In this document: piece by piece, positions 1 through 8,774 of the stretch
Layout: each line of letters begins with the position of its first letter
Numbering within the stretch: position 1 is the first letter of the stretch
Assembly: GCA_964552465.1 (NCBI GenBank)
Contig: CAZKGR010000017.1
Coordinates: forward strand, 1-64,000
Direction: 5' to 3'
Origin: BMS3BBIN04 sp964552465
GTDB lineage: Bacteria > Electryoneota > Electryoneia > Electryoneales > Electryoneaceae
Length of the DNA stretch: 64,000 bases
Position numbers and translations under genes: made by a program
Notes under the pieces: generated by a model
What the model saw: the letters and a program-made list of their open reading frames with translations, nothing else
Told to the model about the DNA's origin: nothing
Database searches by the model: none

Positions 1-117
1 ACTAAGGCGTTCTTTGCCAAGGTCCAGAACAAGCTACATTTCGCTATCCACGGCAGTACTGCAGCCGAACTGATTATGCAACGGGCGGACAGCACCAAAG
101 CCCACATGGGGCTCACC
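1..117 (+). pseudogene. RhuM-family protein C-terminal fragment
   Basis: Frame 1 translation contains KAFFAKVQNKLHFAIHG, then TAAELI, then RADSTKAHMGLT. From memory this is the hallmark region of the virulence RhuM family (Fic/DOC-associated, often on genomic islands), where MGLT is normally followed by a tryptophan and more sequence. Here it runs straight into LVIVD repeats. Only this fragment is in the window, so whether a full RhuM gene lies upstream cannot be seen. Confidence 0.6.
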
Positions 118-2520
118 GGCCTGTCAATAGTCGACATCACCAACCCGCAATTTCCTGTCGAGGTCGGTATGTGCGATACGCCGGGTGAGGCCGAAGACGT
201 TGCGGTAGCGAACGGTTTTGCCTACATGGCAGATCTGTCGGGTGGTTTGCGCGTGATCGACATCTCTAACCTCGCAGCACCCGTAGAAGTCGGTTTCCTT
301 GGAATGCCGGAGGATGCTGATGGTGTTGTGGTGGAGAATAACTACGTGTATGTCGCAGCTGATTTCTCAGGATTGCGCATTGTTGACGTATCAGATCCTA
401 CAGCACCGGCGGAAGTCGGCGTTTGTGCTACGCCGGATCGCGCCAGGAAAGTATCCGTTGTGGGTGACTATGCGTACGTGGCGGCTGATGAAGCTGGTTT
501 ACGCGTGATCGACATCTCAGATCCCACCGCACCCGTTGAGGTTGGATTCTGGGACACACCGGGCGATGCTCTGGATATTGGTGTGGTGGGTGGCTACGCA
601 TACATAGCCGATAATTTTGGTGGTCTGCGTGTAATTGACGTCTCAGAACCAGCGGCGCCAATTGAAACCGGCTTTTACAACACATCACATTCGGACGGCA
701 TCACAGTGGCAGGTGACTATGTCTATTTGGCGGTTCCGTCAACAGGATTGATGATTTTCGGTGTGTCAAACCCAGCCGTGCCAGTAGAACTTGGCTCATA
801 CGACACCCCTGGCTTTCCTGAAGGAGTTGCTGTGGCGGGCGGCTACGCATACGTGGCGGACAACCTTTCAGGCTTGCGTGTGATCGATGTTTCCGACCCT
901 GTAGCGCCAACGGAGGTTGGATACTACGACACACCCCAGCGATCCAACGGTCTGGCGATGGAGAACGGATATGCATACGTGGCAGCTCACTCACAGGGTC
1001 TGCATATTCATGACATATCCGATCCTGCAATACCTGTGGAAGTCGGAGTCTACTTCTCACCATGGGAAATTGTATATGCCAATCGCGTAGTGATGGATGA
1101 TGACTATGCCTACGTGATTGATACATGGACTGGTCTGCATGTGATAGACGTGACCGATCCCGCTAATCCTTTTGAAGTCGGGTCCCGCTCAATGTATGCG
1201 GACGCTTATGACCTAGCGGTGGCGAATGGTTATGCATACGTGGTAGAAGGAACCCATTATGAAGATAATATTTACCTTCAAGTTATTGACGTTTCCAATC
1301 CTGCCGCACCGGTGAGCGTGGGAGCCCATCAGCTGCCAGAAAATGCATATGGCGTCGCAGTGGCGGATGGATACGCATACGTCGCGGACGGATCTGAAGG
1401 TCTATTAGTGACAGATGTTTCCAATCCGGCTTCACCATCGTTGGTCGCCACCTATAACACGCCCGGATTTGCCAGGGACGTTGCGGTTGCAGGTAATTAC
1501 GCATATGTGGCGGATGGATCAGCCGGTGGCCTTCGGGTGATTGACATCTCCAACCCTCTATCGCCGGTGGAAGTGGGCTTCGTAGGTGTTTTCGGGGAAG
1601 CCTATCGAATCGTCCTGGAGGGGGATAATGCTTATCTAGCGGCCAGAACCGGCGGCCTGCGTGTAATCAACATCTCAGATCCAACTTCGCCTGTAGAGGT
1701 CGGCTATTACCGGGTGTCTGGGGATGCAAACGATGTTGCGGTGGAGGCAGGTATCGCGTGCATGACGCAACACGAAGCTTTCTTCATCTTCGATTGCACG
1801 GACGCCGTCTCACCATCGCAGATTGACATTGAGCTGTCAGTGGCAAATCCGTTAGTGGTTCCCCGTGGTGGGAGTTTTGAATATGGGGCGAGCCTGACTA
1901 GCAACTTGCCGTCGCCATATAACGTTGACATCTGGACGTTCGTCGAATTGCCTGATGCTACGCTCTACGGTCCCATCTGGCGGATTAACAATTTCCCATT
2001 CACGCCCAACACCGTTATCACAGCTGATGCGATCGGGCAGTCGGTTCCCCTGGATGCACCGCTTGGGGCGTATACTTACCACATGAACGCGGGTGTATTC
2101 CCGGGCGTGGTTGTCGGCGAAGATGAGTTTGCGTTTGAAGTTGTACCCGCTGACGCGCGAGCTGAGACCGATCATCTGTCCTGGACGGGCTGGAATTATG
2201 AATCCGCTTTCGGTGTTGTCGCTTTCTCTGGTGATACACAGCAACCGATACCAGAAGAATATTCGTTGTCTGAAACCTACCCCAACCCGTTCAACGCGAT
2301 GACGACGGTAACGGTAGCATTGCCAGAAGCGACGGATCTGACGGTGACCGTGTTCAACGTGATAGGTCAAGAAGTCGCACGGATCGCGAATGGTCGCACG
2401 GCCGCAGGCACGCATACGTTAATATTCGACGAATCTAATCTGGCGTCTGGTCTGTACTTCATCCACGCGAATGTACCCGGTAAACTGAATGCAACGCAGA
2501 AGGTGATATTATTGAAGTAG
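1..2520 (+). CDS. LVIVD-repeat beta-propeller T9SS cargo, 5' end fused to a RhuM-like fragment (partial)
   Basis: The frame is open from base 1, so the gene is cut by the window start; the first internal ATG is at 76. The first ~39 codons resemble the C-terminal part of RhuM-family proteins (see separate entry). From about codon 40 come some 13-14 LVIVD repeats (consensus GLRVIDISDP, then an AYVAD strand), a repeat expected to form a secreted propeller that binds ligands or surfaces. A ~110-residue beta-rich spacer (about 1813-2160) follows, then a T9SS type A sorting domain with TYPNPFN near 2275 and a final lysine. No signal peptide is visible, because the N-terminus that should carry it is replaced. 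As read it would not be exported, so this is either a chimeric or decayed gene or an assembly join. Terminator at 2566-2606. The repeat and sorting calls are firm; the reason for the fusion is inference. Confidence 0.8.
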   Translation, partial: TKAFFAKVQNKLHFAIHGSTAAELIMQRADSTKAHMGLTGLSIVDITNPQFPVEVGMCDTPGEAEDVAVANGFAYMADLSGGLRVIDISNLAAPVEVGFLGMPEDADGVVVENNYVYVAADFSGLRIVDVSDPTAPAEVGVCATPDRARKVSVVGDYAYVAADEAGLRVIDISDPTAPVEVGFWDTPGDALDIGVVGGYAYIADNFGGLRVIDVSEPAAPIETGFYNTSHSDGITVAGDYVYLAVPSTGLMIFGVSNPAVPVELGSYDTPGFPEGVAVAGGYAYVADNLSGLRVIDVSDPVAPTEVGYYDTPQRSNGLAMENGYAYVAAHSQGLHIHDISDPAIPVEVGVYFSPWEIVYANRVVMDDDYAYVIDTWTGLHVIDVTDPANPFEVGSRSMYADAYDLAVANGYAYVVEGTHYEDNIYLQVIDVSNPAAPVSVGAHQLPENAYGVAVADGYAYVADGSEGLLVTDVSNPASPSLVATYNTPGFARDVAVAGNYAYVADGSAGGLRVIDISNPLSPVEVGFVGVFGEAYRIVLEGDNAYLAARTGGLRVINISDPTSPVEVGYYRVSGDANDVAVEAGIACMTQHEAFFIFDCTDAVSPSQIDIELSVANPLVVPRGGSFEYGASLTSNLPSPYNVDIWTFVELPDATLYGPIWRINNFPFTPNTVITADAIGQSVPLDAPLGAYTYHMNAGVFPGVVVGEDEFAFEVVPADARAETDHLSWTGWNYESAFGVVAFSGDTQQPIPEEYSLSETYPNPFNAMTTVTVALPEATDLTVTVFNVIGQEVARIANGRTAAGTHTLIFDESNLASGLYFIHANVPGKLNATQKVILLK

Positions 2521-2565
2521 CAACAGATAATTGAGTCAGTATATATACTGAATGCTCATAAAGAT

Positions 2566-2606
2566 CGCCGTCACAGGGATCATGTCGATTCCCATGACGG
2601 CGTTTC
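2566..2606 (+). terminator. Rho-independent terminator-like hairpin
   Basis: Outer arms CGCCGTCA (2566-2573) and TGACGGCG (2595-2602) enclose an inner GGGA/TCCC stem and are followed by TTTC. The hairpin lies 46 bases after the LVIVD gene stop and probably also ends the converging gene on the minus strand. A 16-bp AT-rich palindrome (TCAGTATATATACTGA) sits just upstream near 2536. Confidence 0.65.
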
Positions 2607-2635
2607 TTAGTAGCACATCGAAATCTATTGTCAGC

Positions 2636-3115
2636 CTATTCCTCGTTCTTGGCAACGAGGACATCAGATCGTGCGAGTACGATGCGGACAGGTGCTTGGA
2701 ATTCCTGCAAATCGCTTTCGACAACAATTTCCCGGCTGATACGTTTATTCCAATAGGGCATTGTGTAATTCCTGACGATTGGTATTCTCTGCACAAGATC
2801 GCCGTCCGTGTCGAACAAGAGGATTTCATACTCTTGGTCCACATTCACGTTCTTGGAAAAGGCACATTCAACTCTCTGTTTTTCAGAATTCTGTAACCGA
2901 CAGACAACGCCCCTGGCCGGGTCTATGTCAGATATTGTTTCAATCTTTGCCCCGTAGGAAGAAACCGTACTATTTCTATCAGTTACCAATCCAACCACAT
3001 TGAGTTCTCGGGATTCAAGCTCTTCTGATTCATAGGATAAATCAAACTCGATCTTTGCGAGACCGGTTTCGTGGATCTCGACAAGATTAAAGAGGAGTGA
3101 TTCTTGTGCACACAC
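2636..3115 (-). CDS. Hypothetical protein, 159 aa
   Basis: I do not recognise this protein. The only start that uses the whole frame is GTG at 3115, four codons after an in-frame TGA; no good ribosome-binding site is visible. The composition is mixed and protein-like, with many beta-branched and acidic residues and a DTDGDLVQRIP segment that reads like a beta strand pair with an Asp-rich turn. There is no signal peptide or membrane segment. It converges with the LVIVD gene across a terminator hairpin, and the opposite-strand frames over it look like shadows. It could be the 3' part of a larger gene whose 5' end has been lost. The coding call is moderate; no function can be assigned. Confidence 0.4.
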   Translation of the reverse strand: MCAQESLLFNLVEIHETGLAKIEFDLSYESEELESRELNVVGLVTDRNSTVSSYGAKIETISDIDPARGVVCRLQNSEKQRVECAFSKNVNVDQEYEILLFDTDGDLVQRIPIVRNYTMPYWNKRISREIVVESDLQEFQAPVRIVLARSDVLVAKNEE

Positions 3116-3204
3116 GTGTTTCTTTCACCAGCTTGGTAGAGTGTCATGATCCGTCAAATGCCGGAGAGTGGGGCGTGGGAATAGCCAAATAATTGGGAGA
3201 GTTC

Positions 3205-3675
3205 ATGAGTTCTTCAAGTTCATGGTTCAGTAAATACCAGAGCCGTTGGGCGCTGTTTGTCGCATATTGCCTCATGGTGTTTATGATGAACTCTTGTATA
3301 CCGGATGCAGACTCGATCAGCGGTATATCTATTTCGGACGAGGCAATTGAATTCGCTGAGGAGCACTTCAGCTCTTTCAGATACTTTGAGCACGAATACC
3401 AGATTGCAATCTCTATTAATCCGAGCAAAGAAACGTATTTTGGAAACATCAACGACTGGTTGCTGCTGGAATGGCACGATAGAGAGCCATATCTCCCAAC
3501 CTGTTTTGGGACTTTGCTACCCGAAGACAAGAATAATCTGTTTTACGAAACGATTGGAGATATCCCAGACCAATTCGGTTACGGTTGGGATGATGAGGCG
3601 CACGACAGTGGTTCACAATGCTGGGATGGTGAAAGCGAGAACTTGGAAACGTATCGAGAATTAATCGGGCTCTAG
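3205..3675 (+). CDS. Hypothetical membrane-anchored protein or lipoprotein, 156 aa
   Basis: The ATG at 3205 is preferred over an in-frame TTG at 3193 because GGGAG lies a few bases before it. Residues ~12-32 are hydrophobic and end in MMNSCIPDAD, where the cysteine could be a lipidation site of a relaxed Bacteroidetes-type lipobox; a single transmembrane anchor is the alternative. The remainder is soluble, acidic and aromatic-rich (WLLLEWHD, FGYGWDDEAHD). I do not recognise a family. The stop codon lies inside a hairpin (3664-3704) shared with the converging gene. Confidence 0.55.
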   Translation: MSSSSSWFSKYQSRWALFVAYCLMVFMMNSCIPDADSISGISISDEAIEFAEEHFSSFRYFEHEYQIAISINPSKETYFGNINDWLLLEWHDREPYLPTCFGTLLPEDKNNLFYETIGDIPDQFGYGWDDEAHDSGSQCWDGESENLETYRELIGL

Positions 3676-3704
3676 TGACGCAAGAAGCGTCGCTAAAGCC
3701 CGAT
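3664..3704. terminator. Bidirectional hairpin between converging genes
   Basis: Arms ATCGGGCT (3664-3671) and AGCCCGAT (3697-3704) pair, with an inner TGACG/CGTCG stem; the plus-strand stop codon is inside the left arm. There is no T-run, so termination is inferred from position between convergent genes. Confidence 0.5.
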
Positions 3705-3735
3705 CAGTAGTGAAGATCGGAAATGTGGTCAGCGT

Positions 3736-4269
3736 TTATTCAACGGTCACCCTGGAGATATCAGCAGGGATTTCCAAGCCGGTGTATTCGATCAATGTGA
3801 AGCCCAGGTCTTTCTCGGCTTCACCGGAATGTCCCAACGCTCCCTGAAGGCCGAAAAACGGCATGTTCATGAACGCCCACCTTGAATACAGAAGCGAATC
3901 ACTCTTGAAAACATCAACCTTGATGGCTGGATTTTGCTCGTCAAATGTCTTGTTGATGGGCCGGTCATTCCATTTCCAGCACGTGTAGAAATCAGATACG
4001 ATGATATCTACATCCGTGCCTGGGACGTTGGTTGAAACACCGCACGGTAACGTTAGTGGCGGTAAAGTATCGCCGGTAGCTTTCTTGATCGCCAGTTGAA
4101 CGCTCTCGACAGTTGGCAAAGTGGCTGTTTCATAAACAACCTTTTTCTCCTGCGTCACAGGATGCTGCGGCGGCATCCCGTGCTGCGCAAACGAGATATT
4201 TCCCACTCCAGCAATCTGAAAGAACGAGATAATAGCAGCCAGAAAAACCATCTTTGTCAAACGTGACAT
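3736..4269 (-). CDS. Secreted hypothetical protein, 177 aa
   Basis: Starts at ATG 4269 behind AAGGGG at good spacing. Residues 1-28 are a clear Sec signal peptide (basic start, FLAAIISFF core, cleavage likely after SFA before QHG). The mature part is ~150 residues with two cysteines (LPCGVST and FYTCWKW) that could form a disulfide, and a run WAFMNMPFFG. I do not recognise a family. It is flanked by a long empty upstream region, so it is probably transcribed alone. Real gene likely; function unknown. Confidence 0.6.
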   Translation of the reverse strand: MSRLTKMVFLAAIISFFQIAGVGNISFAQHGMPPQHPVTQEKKVVYETATLPTVESVQLAIKKATGDTLPPLTLPCGVSTNVPGTDVDIIVSDFYTCWKWNDRPINKTFDEQNPAIKVDVFKSDSLLYSRWAFMNMPFFGLQGALGHSGEAEKDLGFTLIEYTGLEIPADISRVTVE

Positions 4270-5112
4270 CTGTATCCCCTTAAACTAGATATGTAAATCG
4301 GTTCACGGTTCACTATGACAGACCAAAACCTGCAGTCCTGATGTGGTCACGATTCTGTTTCGCAATAACAAAAACTGTGCCGCAAATGTATGTTCTACGG
4401 TTTTGGATTGCGACATCATCCATGGAGTCAAATTGCCATATCCGAAAACGAATGACGACTGTTCGCCATCTGTCAGATTTTAATTATTGAGAGATGTTGC
4501 AGGGCTGACGAAACCATCCAATATATTTATCAAGCGGATAAGGCTCTCAGAACCTTTCTTTTTTCAAATTTACGCAAGTTAAGCGGTATTCCTTTTCCCG
4601 ATTTCGTATTTTTCCACTTCTGGAACCGTCATGATATTCTCGTTCATTTAAGGCAGGACGTGCATTGCGGTTCTGCTAATGGATAAAACAATAAGTTGTA
4701 AACGATTGTTTTTGGCAGAGTTGGCTGGTTTATGGCTTGAACAACTGCCCGGAAGCAAACGAATAAGCTCGAGAGATCGCCCAAGGTGATGGTGATCACT
4801 CGGGTTGCATCATGATACAGAGAATATTAGGTGTCCCGAACAATAAACGTATGATGAGAGCCTTCGCTGGGGTGTCAGTCGAGCGAAAAGCTAGACAGAA
4901 GCAGGAAAAAATAGAGTCGCAGGAGACATCTCTTCGCCGATTTCAAGATTTTCGTACAAATGTTTAAGGTTGATGCTTTTCTCCTGTTCGGGAACGCTGA
5001 AAAGCGGTGCGGAAATTCATGTAACAGGCTTGTGGAGTCCTGGCAACAGTTTCGGACACAGGTGATGAAAACAGCGCAGGCACGCGTCTTTCATCAGAAT
5101 GAGGAGGGAAGT
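4270..5112. other. Long divergent intergenic region
   Basis: 843 bases between the divergently transcribed secreted protein and the next surface protein. No convincing gene, tRNA or riboswitch is seen in any frame. It is AT-rich around 4480-4620 and holds a small GTGATCAC palindrome near 4792. It presumably contains both promoters. Confidence 0.5.
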
Positions 5113-6687
5113 ATGGTGACAACGACATGGATCAAGGGTCATTCTACCGCAGTGCGCGCACTGTTGGCAGGGACTCTTATGCTCGTTATCACCGTGTCTC
5201 TGCAAGCTCAAATCGCTCCCCAGTGGGTGCGGATTTATGGCGGCCAGCTTGAGGATTACGGCAAAGATGTTATCGTGACTCAGGATGGTGGATTAGCGAC
5301 AACAGGTATCACGAAGTCCTTTGGCGAACCGTCCGGTGATCTTGTCCTGGTCAAATCAGACAATCTGGGTCTTTACGAATGGGGCCTGACTTATGGCCGT
5401 AACAGTCTGGAAAAGGGCAAAGAACTGTTGCAGACAGCTGATGGTGGTTACGTCATCGCAGGATACTCCTTCTCTTATGGTGTTGGTCCCGGCGATCGTG
5501 AGGCGTTTGTCATGAAGACAGATGCTGTCGGTGTTGAAGTCTGGGCCAATGTATTTGGTGGATCGGGAATTGACACCGCGTTTGATATCGTTCCTGTCAA
5601 CGGCGGCGGATTTTTCGTGGCCGGTGATTACCAGCTTGACAACGGTGCACGCAACACCTACCTGATACTTTTGGATGATGGTGGTAATACGATTTGGGAA
5701 ATAGTATTGGGCGGCGAGATGGTTGACGAGCGCACGTTCACTGGCTGCCAGTTGACAAACGGCAACTTCGTATTTGGCGGCAACATTCGTTACGCCATAG
5801 GTGCTACCACAGACTTCCATATCGGTTGTGTTGATGTTGAGGGTAACCTTTTATGGGAGCATGAATTCGGCGGTGAAGGGGATGATATAGTTCGCCGCAT
5901 GCGTCCGCTGCCTACTGGTGGTTTTGTCCTGGTTGGTGAGGTCGAACTTTTTCCAGAAGCCCCGGGTCCGCATGACGAACTGTATGTCGCCAAGTTTACC
6001 GAAGACGGTGACTCGGTGTGGACAAGCCTCATCGGCACGACGGGAGATGAGGAATGCAACGGGCTTGAAATCGATTCCAATGGAGATCTGGTTATCGCAG
6101 GATCTACGAAAGGCGGCTTCGGAGATTCATGGGATTTATATCTGGTAAAAGTCGATTCGCTTGGCAACACCGACTGGACTTGGAGCTATCAAACCCCAAA
6201 CTTGGAATTTGGTAAGAGTATCGTTGAACATGTTCCTGGCGAATATGTTGTAACTGGCAAAACGACGTACAACACGGATGCATCAGGTTCGCTGTTCCTG
6301 CTGAAAGTTGTAGAAACTCCTGTTGTGACGACAACGAGTCTTGAGGATATCACTACCTTCGAGTCGCTCGGCCCAGGCTTAGCATCTGAGGGAACGTCAA
6401 TCACAGTTGCACCGATGGCGTCAGGTTGGACGTTGCATCCGGTGATGCCAAACCCGACGAATGCTGGTGCGGTAGTTTCGATGACGGTTCCGCAGGCCGG
6501 CGAGCTTCAGGCCGTAGTCTACAACAGCTTGGGACGCGAGGTTGCCGTTCTGCATAACGGCATGTTGACAGCCGGAACCCATCAGTTTGCATTCATGGGT
6601 AACGATCTGGCGAGCGGTGTGTATTTCGTTCGTGCCCTCGTTCCCGGTCAGATGAATGAGGTTCAGCGAATTACGATCGTTCGCTGA
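5113..6687 (+). CDS. Secreted beta-propeller-like T9SS cargo protein, 524 aa
   Basis: The start is ATG 5113, preceded by GAGGAGGGAAGT; a longer frame from 4960 lacks a signal peptide and has no ribosome-binding site. Residues ~1-35 form a signal peptide ending LQAQ. Six or seven repeats follow, each with a Gly-Gly turn and an AG-type strand (ADGGYVIAGYS, NGGGFFVAGDY, TNGNFVFGGN, PTGGFVLVGEV, SNGDLVIAGST), resembling kelch or delta-60-type propeller blades. The last ~90 residues are a T9SS type A sorting domain with the variant motif MPNPTN, ending VQRITIVR. It is expected to be exported and anchored or released at the surface. Ligand unknown. A strong terminator follows. Confidence 0.75.
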   Translation: MVTTTWIKGHSTAVRALLAGTLMLVITVSLQAQIAPQWVRIYGGQLEDYGKDVIVTQDGGLATTGITKSFGEPSGDLVLVKSDNLGLYEWGLTYGRNSLEKGKELLQTADGGYVIAGYSFSYGVGPGDREAFVMKTDAVGVEVWANVFGGSGIDTAFDIVPVNGGGFFVAGDYQLDNGARNTYLILLDDGGNTIWEIVLGGEMVDERTFTGCQLTNGNFVFGGNIRYAIGATTDFHIGCVDVEGNLLWEHEFGGEGDDIVRRMRPLPTGGFVLVGEVELFPEAPGPHDELYVAKFTEDGDSVWTSLIGTTGDEECNGLEIDSNGDLVIAGSTKGGFGDSWDLYLVKVDSLGNTDWTWSYQTPNLEFGKSIVEHVPGEYVVTGKTTYNTDASGSLFLLKVVETPVVTTTSLEDITTFESLGPGLASEGTSITVAPMASGWTLHPVMPNPTNAGAVVSMTVPQAGELQAVVYNSLGREVAVLHNGMLTAGTHQFAFMGNDLASGVYFVRALVPGQMNEVQRITIVR

Positions 6688-6713
6688 TTCCCAGTTTCCA
6701 TATCCAACAATTC

Positions 6714-6740
6714 AAACCGCCCGTTCATCGGGCGGTTTTT
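6714..6740. terminator. Rho-independent terminator
   Basis: AAACCGCCCG, loop TTCAT, CGGGCGGTTTTT: a 9-10 bp GC-rich stem with a T-run on the plus strand and A-run pairing on the minus strand, so it can serve both converging genes. Confidence 0.9.
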
Positions 6741-6764
6741 GTTTTATGGCGATAACGGATTGGG

Positions 6765-8498
6765 TCACTTGATCAGAACGATCTTGCGAGTTTCACTCAG
6801 CTGGTTTGGTACAGCGAGTTTCACCAGATAAATACCCGATGAAGCATTTGGCAGATCCACAGTAAAATCGTGGCCACCTGCGGAAACTATGCCAGAGACC
6901 AGATATCGGACCAGCCGTCCCTGAATATCTGTGATGTAAACTGTCAGCATACTCGAAGTTGGCAGGTATACGTGAATCGATGTCGAACTGTTAAAAGGAT
7001 TCGGGTAGGCTTGCGACACGGTGAACGTGTTCAGGAGTGACGCGGGAGGATCATCAACTGCTGTATCGATGTCCTTTGTGAACAGCAACGAGTCAAATAC
7101 GGCGGCCAGGTCATCGCCATCACCGGCACTGATCAGCAGGGTGTAATCTCCCGCGGGGAGATCGGCATCAATTTGCGCTTCGTCCAAATAGCTGTTGTCG
7201 CCGGGAAAGACCAGAACCGAATCTGGATCCTCGAGGTTGTGAATTTCTCCGTCCAGATAGCGCAGATCGGTGAATATTCTTCCTGTCAACGGTACGTTCA
7301 GCGTTGAATTCAGGTGAATGGTGAACTCGATTGTTCCCCCAGTATGCGGAATGACAATCGGTGATATTTCAGGTTCCAGATCCATCGTCAACGCGTCGTC
7401 CGCAGCATTTTCCCACCAGACGATCTGGCGCAGATGTGCGCATGCGGCGAGGATATCATTGTCGCCATCTCCGTCAACGTCTTCGACAAACACGGAACGT
7501 GTACCATTTGCGCTAACGCTTACGTTGTGTTCAATCCACGTGCCATTCCGGTCAACATTTTCCCACCACGTGACCCTGTCGCTCTCGTAGGTACCGCCAA
7601 GGATGTCGATATCGCCGTCACTGTCCAAGTCGCCCGCGTACACATCATTTGCGAAAACGAATGTGTCCGATACTATTGAATTAACCCATTCATCCGCATT
7701 GGAATCATAGAACCAGTAGACGATCATGTCGAATCGTGAGCTGGCGGCCAGGATTTCGAGGTGTTGGTCTCCGACGAGGTCAGCAGCATGGACTGCTCGT
7801 GCCCCCCAGAGTATTCCCGGCATCATCTGGCCGCTGAACACCGCGTCCTCGTTTTCCCAGTATGCGATTCCGGCTGAGTCGGCGGCGGCAAGGATGTCCA
7901 TGTCACCATCCTGGTTTACATCGGCCGCATGAACCGCACGAACTCCAATGAGTTGATTAGCGAGAATGTGTTCTGACCATGTGCCGGCATTATTCTGAGC
8001 CCACGATACGCGGTTCTGACCGTAAGAGCAGGCGAGGACGTCGTTCAATCCGTCATCGTTGAAGTCTGCGGCGAATACGCCTTTTGCGTATGGGAACCAG
8101 CCGGAGATAATCTGTTGTTGCCAACGTTCAGGGGTGTTCTGCCACCAGGCAACCTGTCCGGCGGTCATTGCAGCACCGACGACATCAATGATGTTGTCTC
8201 CATCGATGTCGGCGGCATGAACATCCCACGCCCCTTCGAAGCTGGTCGTGATGATGTGTTCGATCCAGATGCCAGGTCCGTCATTTTCCCACCAGCCGAT
8301 CATGTTATCGTAACGGGCGGCTCCGACAACATCCATGTCACCGTCCTGATCGAGGTCGGTGGCGTAGACGCTGCGAGTTCCCTGGTATCCATTGACAACG
8401 ACATGCTTGTACCAGCCGGCGCGCACAGAGCTCGAGGTCAGGAGGTTACCAACCAGAAATATCAGTAGCGCAAGAAGAGTGTACCGTATTGTACTCAT
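6765..8498 (-). CDS. FG-GAP/VCBS seven-bladed propeller T9SS cargo, 577 aa
   Basis: Start ATG 8498 has GGAG five bases upstream. Signal peptide residues 1-27 (ends VRA|GWY). Seven repeats with a calcium-binding-type loop D-x-D-x-D-G-D (for example DLDQDGDMDVVGA, DLDSDGDIDILGG) fill residues ~35-370, the length of an integrin-like seven-bladed propeller. A ~110-residue beta-rich spacer follows (starting near SPIVIPHTGGTI) and then a T9SS type A domain with AYPNPFN and a final lysine. It is likely surface-exposed and calcium-dependent. Same architecture as the proteins at 20391, 22212 and 24027, but clearly more distant. Ligand cannot be predicted. Confidence 0.85.
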   Translation of the reverse strand: MSTIRYTLLALLIFLVGNLLTSSSVRAGWYKHVVVNGYQGTRSVYATDLDQDGDMDVVGAARYDNMIGWWENDGPGIWIEHIITTSFEGAWDVHAADIDGDNIIDVVGAAMTAGQVAWWQNTPERWQQQIISGWFPYAKGVFAADFNDDGLNDVLACSYGQNRVSWAQNNAGTWSEHILANQLIGVRAVHAADVNQDGDMDILAAADSAGIAYWENEDAVFSGQMMPGILWGARAVHAADLVGDQHLEILAASSRFDMIVYWFYDSNADEWVNSIVSDTFVFANDVYAGDLDSDGDIDILGGTYESDRVTWWENVDRNGTWIEHNVSVSANGTRSVFVEDVDGDGDNDILAACAHLRQIVWWENAADDALTMDLEPEISPIVIPHTGGTIEFTIHLNSTLNVPLTGRIFTDLRYLDGEIHNLEDPDSVLVFPGDNSYLDEAQIDADLPAGDYTLLISAGDGDDLAAVFDSLLFTKDIDTAVDDPPASLLNTFTVSQAYPNPFNSSTSIHVYLPTSSMLTVYITDIQGRLVRYLVSGIVSAGGHDFTVDLPNASSGIYLVKLAVPNQLSETRKIVLIK

Positions 8499-8774
8499 GA
8501 TTACTCCGGACTTAGCGCGTGTTACGCCGTATCCTTTATTAACCGGATATTGTGCGATTTGTTCGAGTTGTGTCAGTTCTCAACATTTCCAATCTAAAAT
8601 GTATTGAGTGATTCGCTGAACGCAATGATCGATTCAGAATGATAATGTTAATTGCTCTGCACCGTGCCCGGGGAGAAGTGCCTCGGGTAAAAAGGTGTCC
8701 CGTGCTCGTTTCCGCGCGGGAATGCATTCTGTATATTGCCGCGTTGATCATCTGGTGCGTACAAGGTCCAATTC

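Noticed and set aside
2552..2896. Plus-strand frame of 114 codons
   Set aside because: It runs through a terminator hairpin at 2566-2606 and is antisense to a longer, more protein-like minus-strand frame.
4960..5112. N-terminal extension of the propeller T9SS cargo
   Set aside because: The extra residues contain no signal peptide; the ATG at 5113 has a strong ribosome-binding site and opens directly on a signal peptide.
8625..8774. SRP (4.5S) RNA upstream of dnaX
   Set aside because: The region is often the home of ffs, but the conserved apical loop sequence is not present.
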